In this document: positions 1 to 6,215 of the stretch, in pieces | How the letters are laid out: every line of letters begins with the position of its first letter | Numbering within the stretch: the first letter of the stretch is position 1 | Translations under genes and position numbers: made by a program | Source of the DNA: Chloroflexia bacterium | Lineage (GTDB): Bacteria > Chloroflexota > Chloroflexia > Thermomicrobiales > JALYUS01 | Direction: 5' to 3' | Length of the DNA: 8,716 nucleotides | Assembly (NCBI GenBank): GCA_025928215.1 | Contig: JAICJW010000181.1 | Location: 1-8,716 of the forward strand | The notes under the pieces: generated by a model | What the model was told of the DNA's origin: nothing | The model's input: the letters and a program-made list of their open reading frames with translations, nothing else | Databases searched by the model: none

Positions 1-562
1 CAATGTACTCCGCGAGGCCATGCGTCTTCCCTGTGCCGCGCGCTCCATCGGTCAATTGGCGCGCCGCGCCGCCACCGGCGGAGATGACAAAGAGTTCCGC
101 ATCCTGCACATACGCGACCGACGCGCCATCCGGCGAGAACTGTGGATCGAGCGCGGGATGCGGGCCGGTCGGCACGATTTCCCGCAGCGGCGCGCCCTCG
201 CCATCCTGCACGAAGACCGCGCCACTGAGCGGGATAAGCAGGCGGTTCGCGTGCCGCGCCCATGCATACTGCGCCACGCCGAGGGCGCGTTGCCGCTGCC
301 GCTCGCGCCGGAGCGCCTCTTCGAGTGAGACGCGCTCCTCCGTCGTGCCACCGCCGGGCGGCGCGACGAGCAGTCGTTGCGCTCCGGTTTCCGGATCGAG
401 GGCGTACAATTGGCGCGTCAGGCTCTCGTCCGGGCTGTAGAGGTAGGTGATGAGCCGGTCATCGGGGCTGAAGGCGAAATCGCCGGGCGTCGCCGTCCCC
501 GGCAGCGGATAGGTCGCGACATCTTCCGGCGTGAGCGCTGATTGTTGCGGAGCGTCTGCCAT
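1..562 (-). CDS. S9 family peptidase (DPP-IV-like), N-terminal beta-propeller part, truncated by window edge
   Basis: Reading the minus strand from the ATG at 562-560 gives 187 residues without a stop before the window edge, so the C-terminal part is missing. The start has a good Shine-Dalgarno (GAGGAGAG on the minus strand, about 566-574). Visible features fit the N-terminal beta-propeller region of prolyl oligopeptidase / dipeptidyl-peptidase IV enzymes: two FSPD repeats (F31-SPDD and F142-SPDG), a charged helix-like stretch near residues 75-94 (EERVSLEEALRRERQRQR), a Y99-AW segment, an AYVQDAELFV blade strand, a QLTDG turn, and a final GLAEYI that in DPP-IV relatives leads into the substrate-binding Glu loop. 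No signal peptide is visible (it starts MADAPQQSALTPEDV), so it is probably cytoplasmic. The catalytic Ser-Asp-His alpha/beta-hydrolase domain would lie beyond the window. The family call is from motifs read by eye and is fairly firm; the exact substrate (Xaa-Pro or other oligopeptides) is not known. It is transcribed divergently from the GGT-like gene. Confidence 0.82.
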   Translation of the reverse strand, partial: MADAPQQSALTPEDVATYPLPGTATPGDFAFSPDDRLITYLYSPDESLTRQLYALDPETGAQRLLVAPPGGGTTEERVSLEEALRRERQRQRALGVAQYAWARHANRLLIPLSGAVFVQDGEGAPLREIVPTGPHPALDPQFSPDGASVAYVQDAELFVISAGGGAARQLTDGARGTGKTHGLAEYI

Positions 563-620
563 CAATCTCTCCTCATTGAAGCACGGCAATGTGCGTGCGT
601 CTGGCATCATGAACGCGGGA

Positions 621-626
621 AGTATA
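621..626 (-). promoter_or_regulatory. Possible -10 element for the S9 peptidase gene
   Basis: On the minus strand these bases read TATACT, five of six matches to TATAAT, about 58 bp upstream of the peptidase start codon. No convincing -35 hexamer is seen 16-18 bp further upstream, so this is a weak candidate based on one hexamer. Confidence 0.25.
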
Positions 627-649
627 GCGCGCAGAGATGGAAAAACATG

Positions 650-671
650 GTGCCAGCGGGTACGCTTGCAC
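650..671. promoter_or_regulatory. 22-bp dyad in the divergent intergenic region (candidate operator)
   Basis: GTGCCAGCG (650-658) and CGCTTGCAC (663-671) form an inverted repeat. The arms are 9 bp with one mismatch, separated by GGTA. The length and spacing resemble an operator for a dimeric regulator. The right half contains TTGCAC, a possible -35 for the rightward genes, although no matching -10 is evident. It lies between two divergent genes, where a shared regulator site is plausible. No regulator gene is visible in the window. Confidence 0.3.
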
Positions 672-710
672 GGTGCGAAGATTGAGAGATGCAGAGCGAT
701 CGTCATGACA

Positions 711-716
711 GGGAGG
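711..716 (+). promoter_or_regulatory. Shine-Dalgarno that decides the GGT-like start
   Basis: GGGAGG sits 5 bp before the ATG at 722. It favours that start over the upstream in-frame ATG at 689, and the protein aligns well with the family from the later start. Confidence 0.6.
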
Positions 717-721
717 CAGCG

Positions 722-2356
722 ATGGCAACAACGGCACAACCGGAGGTGATCGCGGACACGGGCAACGCTTCCGGCCCGCCGCGCGATGTGCTGATGGCGC
801 AACGCGGCATCGTCGCATCCGCGAATGGCTATGCGAGCGAGGCGGGGCTTGATGTGATGCGGCGCGGCGGCAATGCGGTGGATGCCGCCATCGCTGCCGC
901 CGCCGTCCTCTGCGTCGTCGAACCGCGCAACGGGCATCTCGGCGGCGACACCTTCAGGCAGATCAGCCTCGCCAGCGACAAACGGATCGTGGCGATCAAT
1001 GGGAGCGGCGCCGCGCCTGCCGCCGCGACGCTGGAACGCTACCAAGCGCTCGGCGGCATCCCGGAGTTTGGCCTGCTCGCCTCGACCGTACCCGGCACGG
1101 TGAGCGCATGGGCGCTCGCATTGGAGCGGTTCGGGAGCAGATCGTTCGCGGAACTCCTCGCATCGGCGATCTGGTATGCCGAACATGGCGTGCCCGTCAC
1201 GAAGCGGCTGCGCCGGACTATCGAGAACGAGTCACCGTATTACCGGCAAAATCCGGACGCCGCCCGCGTCTTTCTTCCCGGCGGCGATCTCCCGGCGGTC
1301 GGGACGCTCCTGCCCCAACCCGGCCTCGCCCGGAGCCTGCGACGCATCGCGGCGGGTGGGCGCGACATGTTCTACGAGGGCGATCTCGCGGCGGAGATGG
1401 TCGCCGCCTCTGATCGCTATGGCGGCCTCTTCACGCGCGAGGACTTCGCCGCGCACCGAAGCGAGGAGCTCGCTCCGCTCGCCATTGGCTATCGTGGCTA
1501 TACCGTCCACGAGCAACCGCCCGTCACACAGGGGATGATTGTCCTGCTCGCGCTCAATATCCTCGAACAGTTCGACATCGGCGGTATGGCGCCCGGATCG
1601 GCGGCGGTAATTCATCTTCAACTCGAGGCGTTGAAACTCGCCTTCGCGGATCGCCTGCGCTATCTCGGCGATCCGTGGTTCGTGGACGTGCCGCTGGAGA
1701 TGCTGCTCTCGAAGGAGCACGCGCGCGAGCAGGCGGCGCGGATTGATCGCCATCATGCCAGCCCCCAGCCGCTGCCCGCGAATATCCAGCCGGACACGAC
1801 CTCGATGGTCCTCGCCGATGGCGACGGGAATATGGTCTCCTACATTCACAGCCTCTTTTCCGGCGCGCGGGTGATCCTGGGCGATACGGGCGTGCTGATG
1901 AACAGCCGCCTGCTCGGCTTCAATCTCGACGCGGGCGATCCGAACTGCCTCGCGCCCGGCAAGCGGCCGGTGCATACGTTGAACACCTATGTCGTCTCGA
2001 AAGAGGGCGAGCCGTGGCTGGTCGGCGGGACGCCCGGCGCGCATTGGCAGGTGCAGACGAATCTGCAACTGCTCACCAACCTGCTCGATTTCGGCATGGA
2101 TATACAGAGCGCCATCGAAGCGCCCCGCTTCACCGTCGGCGACCAACTGGACGCGGGCGATCCGACGGTCAAGATCGAAGACCGCATCGGCGAGCGTACC
2201 GTCGCCGACCTGCGCGCGCTGGGGCATCCCGTAGAGGTAATTGGCGCGTGGGATTCGGGTGGCGCGGTGCAATTGATCGCGCGGGATGCCGCAAGCGGTC
2301 TGCTTCGTGGCGCGACGGAAGCCCGGCGACCGGGCAATACGGTTGTTGGATTTTAA
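722..2356 (+). CDS. Gamma-glutamyltransferase-family Ntn hydrolase (proenzyme), atypical substrate pocket
   Basis: This is a 544-residue GGT-family proenzyme. Such enzymes cleave themselves before a threonine that then becomes the N-terminal nucleophile of the small subunit. Here that is most likely Thr359 in PDTTSM, leaving a large subunit of about 358 and a small one of about 186 residues, which is normal for the family. Supporting motifs are RRGGNAVDAA (47-56), VVEPRNGHLGG (65-75), STVPGTVSAW (121-130), LADGDGNMVS (364-373), GDTGVLMNS (387-395), GGTPGA (435-440) and the DFGMD...EAPRF region that closes the family fold. I prefer the ATG at 722 because GGGAGG lies 5 bp upstream (711-716); an in-frame ATG at 689 would add 11 residues but has a poorer site. 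There is no signal peptide, so it should be cytoplasmic, unlike the periplasmic E. coli GGT. By eye alignment the gamma-glutamyl-binding residues of E. coli GGT are not conserved, so it may be an amidase or acylase of this superfamily (HpxW-like oxamate amidohydrolase is one known non-GGT member). It is followed 16 bp later by the creatininase-like gene, probably in one operon. Confidence 0.9.
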   Translation: MATTAQPEVIADTGNASGPPRDVLMAQRGIVASANGYASEAGLDVMRRGGNAVDAAIAAAAVLCVVEPRNGHLGGDTFRQISLASDKRIVAINGSGAAPAAATLERYQALGGIPEFGLLASTVPGTVSAWALALERFGSRSFAELLASAIWYAEHGVPVTKRLRRTIENESPYYRQNPDAARVFLPGGDLPAVGTLLPQPGLARSLRRIAAGGRDMFYEGDLAAEMVAASDRYGGLFTREDFAAHRSEELAPLAIGYRGYTVHEQPPVTQGMIVLLALNILEQFDIGGMAPGSAAVIHLQLEALKLAFADRLRYLGDPWFVDVPLEMLLSKEHAREQAARIDRHHASPQPLPANIQPDTTSMVLADGDGNMVSYIHSLFSGARVILGDTGVLMNSRLLGFNLDAGDPNCLAPGKRPVHTLNTYVVSKEGEPWLVGGTPGAHWQVQTNLQLLTNLLDFGMDIQSAIEAPRFTVGDQLDAGDPTVKIEDRIGERTVADLRALGHPVEVIGAWDSGGAVQLIARDAASGLLRGATEARRPGNTVVGF

Positions 2357-2372
2357 GGAGGAGGGTTAACGA

Positions 2373-3155
2373 ATGGCGTCACCGATTCTGCTCGCGCAAC
2401 GCTCGTGGCCGGAGACGCGCGAACTGCTGAGAACGAATGCGATCGTCCTGCTCCCCGTCGGCGCGCACGAGCAGCACGGGCCGGGCATCGCGATGGCGAC
2501 GGACACGATCTCGGCGGACGGCCTCTGCCGGCGCGCGGCGGCGCTCCTCGGCGACCGGGCGGCCGTCGCGCCCGCCGTGCCGTTCGGCGTCTCATGGCAT
2601 CATATGCACTTCCCCGGCACGATCACCCTGACGCCGGAAACGCTCTCGACGCTGCTCGTCGAGATTTGCGGGTCGCTCGCGCGGCATGGCTTCCCGCGCG
2701 TCGCCATCGTCAACGGCCACGGCGGCAACAGCGCGGCAATCGCGACTGCGGTCGAAACGCTGCGGCAGACGGTCAGCGGCACGCGCGTGATCGGCATTTT
2801 CGGCTACGCCTTCATCGGCGAGCAGGCGCGCGTCCTGATGCCGGAAGGCTCGATGGGCCACGGCGGCGGCGATGAGGCGGCAGTCGTTTATGCCGAAGCG
2901 CCCGACTATGCGAAGCCCGACGCCTTTTGCGCGCCCGAACCGCACGCGGACGCGGTGGCCTTTGCGGCCCAGTTGCGCGCCTACGGCGGCACGCACGGCG
3001 CGTACTACGATGAGATCACCGCGAATGGCGCGACGGGCGACACCCGCCACGCGACACCCGAAGTCGGCAACGAAATCCTCACCCGCGCCGCTGCCAACCT
3101 CGTCACGCTGCTCGAAGCATTCATCGCCCAGACGTCTGGCCTGCCAACGATATAA
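2373..3155 (+). CDS. Creatininase-family protein (creatinine amidohydrolase-like metal-dependent amidase)
   Basis: This 260-residue protein has the usual length and the characteristic motifs of the creatininase family, which are metal-dependent cytoplasmic hydrolases of cyclic or linear amides. PVGAHEQHGPG (28-38) supplies Glu33 and His35, and ATD (42-44) supplies Asp44, matching the metal ligands Glu34, His36 and Asp45 of Pseudomonas creatininase. FGVSWHHMHFPGT (71-83) and VNGHGGN (113-119, with His116) are also family signatures. The later helix motif, usually HAGExETS, reads GHGGGDEAAVV (162-172): His163 and Glu168 remain but the residues around them differ. The start has a strong site, GGAGGAGGG at 2357-2365. 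The family includes creatininase, FAPy deformylase and the MftE peptidase, so the family call is firm but the substrate is open. The 16-bp gap to the GGT-like gene suggests co-transcription. A hairpin follows the stop codon. Confidence 0.9.
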   Translation: MASPILLAQRSWPETRELLRTNAIVLLPVGAHEQHGPGIAMATDTISADGLCRRAAALLGDRAAVAPAVPFGVSWHHMHFPGTITLTPETLSTLLVEICGSLARHGFPRVAIVNGHGGNSAAIATAVETLRQTVSGTRVIGIFGYAFIGEQARVLMPEGSMGHGGGDEAAVVYAEAPDYAKPDAFCAPEPHADAVAFAAQLRAYGGTHGAYYDEITANGATGDTRHATPEVGNEILTRAAANLVTLLEAFIAQTSGLPTI

Positions 3156-3180
3156 GAGAAATCTGAGGATATCCGTGCTT

Positions 3181-3218
3181 CAGGGCGTATTCATTGTCAA
3201 GGCTGTGAATACGCCCTG
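3181..3218 (+). terminator. Perfect 13-bp-stem hairpin after the creatininase-like gene
   Basis: CAGGGCGTATTCA (3181-3193) is exactly complementary to TGAATACGCCCTG (3206-3218), with a 12-base loop. It begins 25 bp after the creatininase-like stop codon and lies just upstream of a promoter candidate, which fits an end-of-operon signal. There is no T-run after the stem, so it is not a textbook intrinsic terminator. It could instead protect mRNA or bind a regulator. Confidence 0.5.
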
Positions 3219-3236
3219 CTCCGTGCATCACGATCG

Positions 3237-3265
3237 TTGACGGGCGCGGACGCGAGCCGTAGACT
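3237..3265 (+). promoter_or_regulatory. Candidate sigma-70-type promoter for the ABC transporter genes
   Basis: TTGACG (3237-3242, five of six consensus) is followed by a 17-bp spacer and TAGACT (3260-3265, four of six). Transcription would start near 3272, leaving a leader of about 58 bases before the ATG at 3330. The position just after the hairpin supports a new transcription unit for the importer. It also argues against extending the binding-protein reading frame upstream to the TTG at 3237. Confidence 0.5.
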
Positions 3266-3329
3266 GCCGTTACTTACTAGGGATTGTACTGCACGCACAC
3301 ATGCCGCGATCAGGGGAAGGAGTACGAGC

Positions 3330-5042
3330 ATGCACCACGCCCGCCGTTTCCGCACCGTCCGGTTTCTGAGCGTCGTTCTGTTCGCCGTGCCACTGCTGGC
3401 CGGGTGCGCCTCGAAAGCGCCCTCCACGCCAACCGTCGCGCCGACGACTGCCCCGGCGGCGACCGCCGCCGCCACGACCGCCTCATCGGCGGCTTCGCCT
3501 GCCACCGGCGCGACGACCGCGCCCAAGGCCGCCGCGCAGAAGGGCGGCCGCGTCGTCGTCGCGCTCGATCAGGCGCCACCGACGATGGACCCGCAAGCCT
3601 CACCCTCCGCCGTGACGTACGAGATGACCTCGACCGTCTTTGAGACGCTGCTCTATCTCGACAGCACGCGCAAACTCGTTCCGTATCTCGCCATGTCGTA
3701 TGACGCCTCGGCGGACGGCAAGACGTACACCTTCAAATTGCGCACGGATGTCACATTTTCGGACGGCACGCCGTTCAACGCCGATGCCGTGAAATACAAC
3801 TTCGACCGCATCGTGGACCCGAACTACAAGGCGGGCAGCTCGCTGCAAGCCCTCTCCGGCTACGACAAGACGGAAGTCGTGGATCCCGCCACGGTGCGCG
3901 TCTCCTTCAAGACGGCCAATGCGCCGTTCCTCACCTACGCGGCGGGCGGCACGCTCGGCATGATGTCCCCCACGGCGACGAAAAGCCAGGGCCAGAAGGT
4001 CAATGAGACGCCGGTCGGCTCCGGCCCGATGGTCATCAAGGAACTCGTCGCGAACGACCACGCGATCCTCGCGCGTAACGAGAGTTACAACCGCCGCGCG
4101 CCGTGGAGTGACCACGACGGCGGCTCGTACCTCGATGAGGTCTACTTCAAGTTCGTCCCGGAAGACGCGACGCGTGCAACAACGCTCGAATCCGGCGAAA
4201 CGCAGATCATCCACAACATCCCGCCGCAAAGTCTCGGTCGCTTCGAGGGCAACGCGGGCTATACGGTGCTGAAGCCGGCGTACGTCGGTACGCCACAGTT
4301 CACCGCGCTCAACGCCAAACTCTTCCCGACCGACGACATCAACGTCCGCAAAGCGATTGAGTTTGCCACCAATAAGGACGCGATCGTCAATAACTCATAC
4401 AAGGGCGTCGGCACACCCGCCTACGCGCCACTGACGCAAGGCACGCTGGCGGACCCCGCCTTGAAGGGCCTCTATCCGTACGATCAGGCACAGGCGAAGA
4501 AAGTGCTGGATGACGGCGGCTGGAAGGTCGGGCCGGATGGTATCCGCACCAAGGATGGCAAGCGACTCGAACTGGTCATCAACGCGATTGATCGGGGCAG
4601 CGGCATTGACAACTATATTCAACTCCTGCAGGCGCAGTGGCACGAAATCGGCATTGATGCCAAGATCAAGGCGCAAGCCCGCGCCCCCTGGTACGAGGAC
4701 AACTACAAGTGCGCGACGAATGCCATCCCGCTCTTCCTCCGCTCCGGCGACTGGGACGGCATGTTCGCGCTCTTCCACTCCTCGATGATCGGCACGAACT
4801 TCAACTTCTCCTGCTACAGCAGCCCGGAAGTGGACAAGTTGCTGACGGACGGCAAGACCGAGACGAACGTGGACAAGCGCAAGGCGATCTACCTCCAGGC
4901 CGAGCAGAAGGTGATGGAGGACGCGGTCTTCCTGCCGATGGTGGATCAACTCTCCGTCTGGGGTTTCAAATCCACGATCAGCGGCCTCAACTTCGACGGC
5001 TACACCTACCCGCACTTCTCGGACGTCTCGATCGCGAAGTAA
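3330..5042 (+). CDS. ABC transporter substrate-binding lipoprotein, family 5 (dipeptide/oligopeptide type)
   Basis: This 570-residue extracytoplasmic solute receptor delivers its ligand to the permeases encoded next. The start at 3330 has AAGGAG 7 bp upstream (3317-3322) and gives a classic lipoprotein signal: basic n-region (HHARRFRTVR), hydrophobic core and lipobox LAGC with Cys26 as the lipid-attached residue. Residues 27-71 form a Thr/Ala/Pro/Ser-rich flexible linker. The family 5 binding fold begins near residue 73 (GRVVVALDQAPPTMDP), followed by VFETLLYLD, the family signature FKLRTDVTFSDGTPFNADAV, and the INVRKAIEFATNKD segment typical of the second lobe. The mature domain holds just two cysteines, Cys461 and Cys495, which could form a disulfide. 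Family 5 receptors bind peptides, nickel, sugars or opines, so the ligand is not determined. It is the first gene of the transporter set, with its own likely promoter. Confidence 0.95.
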   Translation: MHHARRFRTVRFLSVVLFAVPLLAGCASKAPSTPTVAPTTAPAATAAATTASSAASPATGATTAPKAAAQKGGRVVVALDQAPPTMDPQASPSAVTYEMTSTVFETLLYLDSTRKLVPYLAMSYDASADGKTYTFKLRTDVTFSDGTPFNADAVKYNFDRIVDPNYKAGSSLQALSGYDKTEVVDPATVRVSFKTANAPFLTYAAGGTLGMMSPTATKSQGQKVNETPVGSGPMVIKELVANDHAILARNESYNRRAPWSDHDGGSYLDEVYFKFVPEDATRATTLESGETQIIHNIPPQSLGRFEGNAGYTVLKPAYVGTPQFTALNAKLFPTDDINVRKAIEFATNKDAIVNNSYKGVGTPAYAPLTQGTLADPALKGLYPYDQAQAKKVLDDGGWKVGPDGIRTKDGKRLELVINAIDRGSGIDNYIQLLQAQWHEIGIDAKIKAQARAPWYEDNYKCATNAIPLFLRSGDWDGMFALFHSSMIGTNFNFSCYSSPEVDKLLTDGKTETNVDKRKAIYLQAEQKVMEDAVFLPMVDQLSVWGFKSTISGLNFDGYTYPHFSDVSIAK

Positions 5043-5052
5043 TCGAACGGTG

Positions 5053-5111
5053 GTAGGGGCACCCCTCGTGGGTGCCCTGCCAAGAAGAGCACCCACGAGG
5101 GGTGCCCCTAC
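5053..5111. repeat. 59-bp element with a perfect 23-bp inverted repeat (REP-like)
   Basis: The arms 5053-5075 and 5089-5111 are exact reverse complements around a 13-base centre. The ends are GTAGGGGC and GCCCCTAC. Each arm is itself a small hairpin: GCACCC and GGGTGC pair around a 5-base loop, at 5059-5075 and again at 5089-5105. The element can therefore fold as one long stem or two short ones. It fills most of the gap between the binding protein and the first permease. It resembles dispersed palindromic intergenic repeats. In the RNA it would be a strong stem that could lower downstream permease expression or stabilise the upstream message. Confidence 0.85.
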
Positions 5112-5138
5112 AGGTCAGGTCACACAACGGAGTACCCT

Positions 5139-6065
5139 ATGTCCCGCTTCCTTCTTGGGCGATTGGCGGCAACGATCCCTGTGCTGCTCGGCGTCTGGTT
5201 CCTCGTCTTCATGATGCTGCATCTCGTGCCGGGCGATCCGGTGAAGATCATGCTGGCGGATTTCCAGACGAGCCCCGAACAAGTCGTCCTGCTGCGCTCT
5301 CAGTTGCACCTCAATGACCCGCTACCGAAGCAGTTTGCCCGCTTCGTCGCCAACGCCGCACGGGGCGATCTCGGCCTCTCGATCCGCTCGAAACGGCCCG
5401 TGCGCACGGAGATCGCGGAAAACCTCGGCGCGACGCTGCAACTGGCGGTCGCGGCGCTGGTCATCGCCATCGTGGTCGGCGTGACGCTCGGGATGATCGC
5501 GGCGATCCACCAGAATGGCTGGCTCGATTTCGGGCCGATGCTGCTCGCGCTCTGCGGCGTCTCGATGCCCTCATTCTGGCTCGGATTGCTGCTGATTTTC
5601 TTCTTCTCGCTTCGCCTCGGCTGGTTCCCCGCGACGGGCGCCGGCGATCTCAAGCATCTCGTCCTCCCTGCGCTGACGCTCGGCCTCAGCGCCTCGGCGA
5701 TCATCGCCCGCCTGACGCGCTCCTCGATGCTCGAAGTGCTCCGGCAGGAGTACATGACGACCGCCCGCGCGAAGGGGCTGCGGGAGACGCGCGTGCTCAT
5801 CCAGCATGGCTTCAAGAACGCGCTCATCCCGGTCGTGACGATCTTCGGATTGCAGTTCGGCAGCCTGATGGCCGGTACGGTGATCGTCGAGACGGTCTTC
5901 GCGCGGCCCGGCATCGGGCGGCTGATCGTCACGGCAATTCTCGCCAAAGATTTCCCGATGGTGCAGGGAATCGTCCTGCTGATCGCGACGACCTATGTGG
6001 TCGTCAATCTGCTCGTAGACATCTCGTATGGCATCCTCGACCCACGTATCCGCGTCGGAGGGTGA
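5139..6065 (+). CDS. ABC transporter permease, DppB/OppB-like
   Basis: This 308-residue integral membrane protein is the first of two transmembrane subunits of a peptide-type importer. It begins SRFLLGRLAATIPVLLGVWF, the usual first membrane segment of DppB-type permeases (about residues 9-29), followed by the family motif HLVPGDP (28-34) and an extracytoplasmic region with GDLGLSIRSKRPV (76-88). Further membrane segments lie near 99-122, 132-157, 174-192, 229-250 and 277-297. The cytoplasmic EAA loop that contacts the ATPase is clear at 205-231, from YMTTARAKGL to NALIP. It ends GILDPRIR, as is typical. GGAG at 5129-5132 precedes the ATG by 6 bp. The 96-bp gap from the binding protein contains the palindromic repeat. 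The subfamily call is secure; the transported solute is unknown. Confidence 0.95.
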   Translation: MSRFLLGRLAATIPVLLGVWFLVFMMLHLVPGDPVKIMLADFQTSPEQVVLLRSQLHLNDPLPKQFARFVANAARGDLGLSIRSKRPVRTEIAENLGATLQLAVAALVIAIVVGVTLGMIAAIHQNGWLDFGPMLLALCGVSMPSFWLGLLLIFFFSLRLGWFPATGAGDLKHLVLPALTLGLSASAIIARLTRSSMLEVLRQEYMTTARAKGLRETRVLIQHGFKNALIPVVTIFGLQFGSLMAGTVIVETVFARPGIGRLIVTAILAKDFPMVQGIVLLIATTYVVVNLLVDISYGILDPRIRVGG

Positions 6066-6084
6066 CGAAGGACTGAGCGGGTGC

Positions 6085-6116
6085 TTAGGTGCCCCTCGGG
6101 CGGAATGCGCCCCTAC
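6085..6116. repeat. Short diverged copy of the GTAGGGGC-type palindromic repeat
   Basis: The segment runs from TTAGGTGCCCC to GCGCCCCTAC. Its right end matches the GCCCCTAC end of the 5053-5111 element, and its left end TTAGGTGC differs from GTAGGGGC at two positions. Internally GGGCG (6098-6102) and CGCCC (6108-6112) pair around a 5-base loop, like the small hairpins of the longer copy. It starts 20 bp after the dppB-like stop codon. Confidence 0.6.
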
Positions 6117-6137
6117 ACCAATAGATCCCAATTGCTC

Positions 6138-6195
6138 CCCTCTCCATCGCCAAACGGATCATGAGGAAGTCGTAGCCAGAGGGCGATGGAGAGGG
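6138..6195. repeat. Inverted repeat, 14-bp arms, CCCTCTCC/GGAGAGGG type
   Basis: CCCTCTCCATCGCC (6138-6151) is exactly complementary to GGCGATGGAGAGGG (6182-6195), with a 30-base centre. The sequence that follows, GACCGGGGGTGAGGAG, looks like the tail of a common class of intergenic repeats with CCCTCTCC...GGAGAGGG ends; that resemblance is from memory, not a search. It lies directly before the second permease gene and is distinct in sequence from the GTAGGGGC repeat beside it. Confidence 0.7.
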
Positions 6196-6200
6196 ACCGG

Positions 6201-6210
6201 GGGTGAGGAG
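6201..6210 (+). promoter_or_regulatory. Shine-Dalgarno of the second permease, within the repeat tail
   Basis: GGTGAGGAG ends 5 bp before the ATG at 6216 and is the only good ribosome binding site there. It belongs to the G-rich tail that follows the inverted repeat, so the repeat seems to have supplied this translation signal. Confidence 0.5.
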
Positions 6211-6215
6211 AAACG

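Noticed and set aside
689..721. Earlier ATG for the GGT-like gene at 689
   Set aside because: It has no good Shine-Dalgarno, whereas GGGAGG lies 5 bp before the ATG at 722; the extra 11 residues are polar and not family-like.
1232..2272. Long open frame on the minus strand (346 codons) opposite the GGT-like gene
   Set aside because: It is antisense to a clear GGT-family protein, has no family motif, is rich in Arg/Ala/Glu as expected from a GC-rich shadow frame, and lacks a convincing ribosome binding site.
3237..3329. Upstream extension of the binding-protein frame from a TTG at 3237
   Set aside because: The extension would put 31 residues before the lipoprotein signal peptide and overlaps the promoter candidate, while the ATG at 3330 has a well-placed AAGGAG.
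3420..3545. Repetitive-looking GC-rich stretch coding Thr/Ala/Pro
   Set aside because: This is the flexible linker after the lipobox of the binding protein, a common low-complexity region and not a DNA repeat element.
5053..5111. CRISPR-like or insertion-sequence origin for the palindrome
   Set aside because: There is only one full copy, no spacers, no transposase and no evident target-site duplication, so only a REP-like repeat can be supported.
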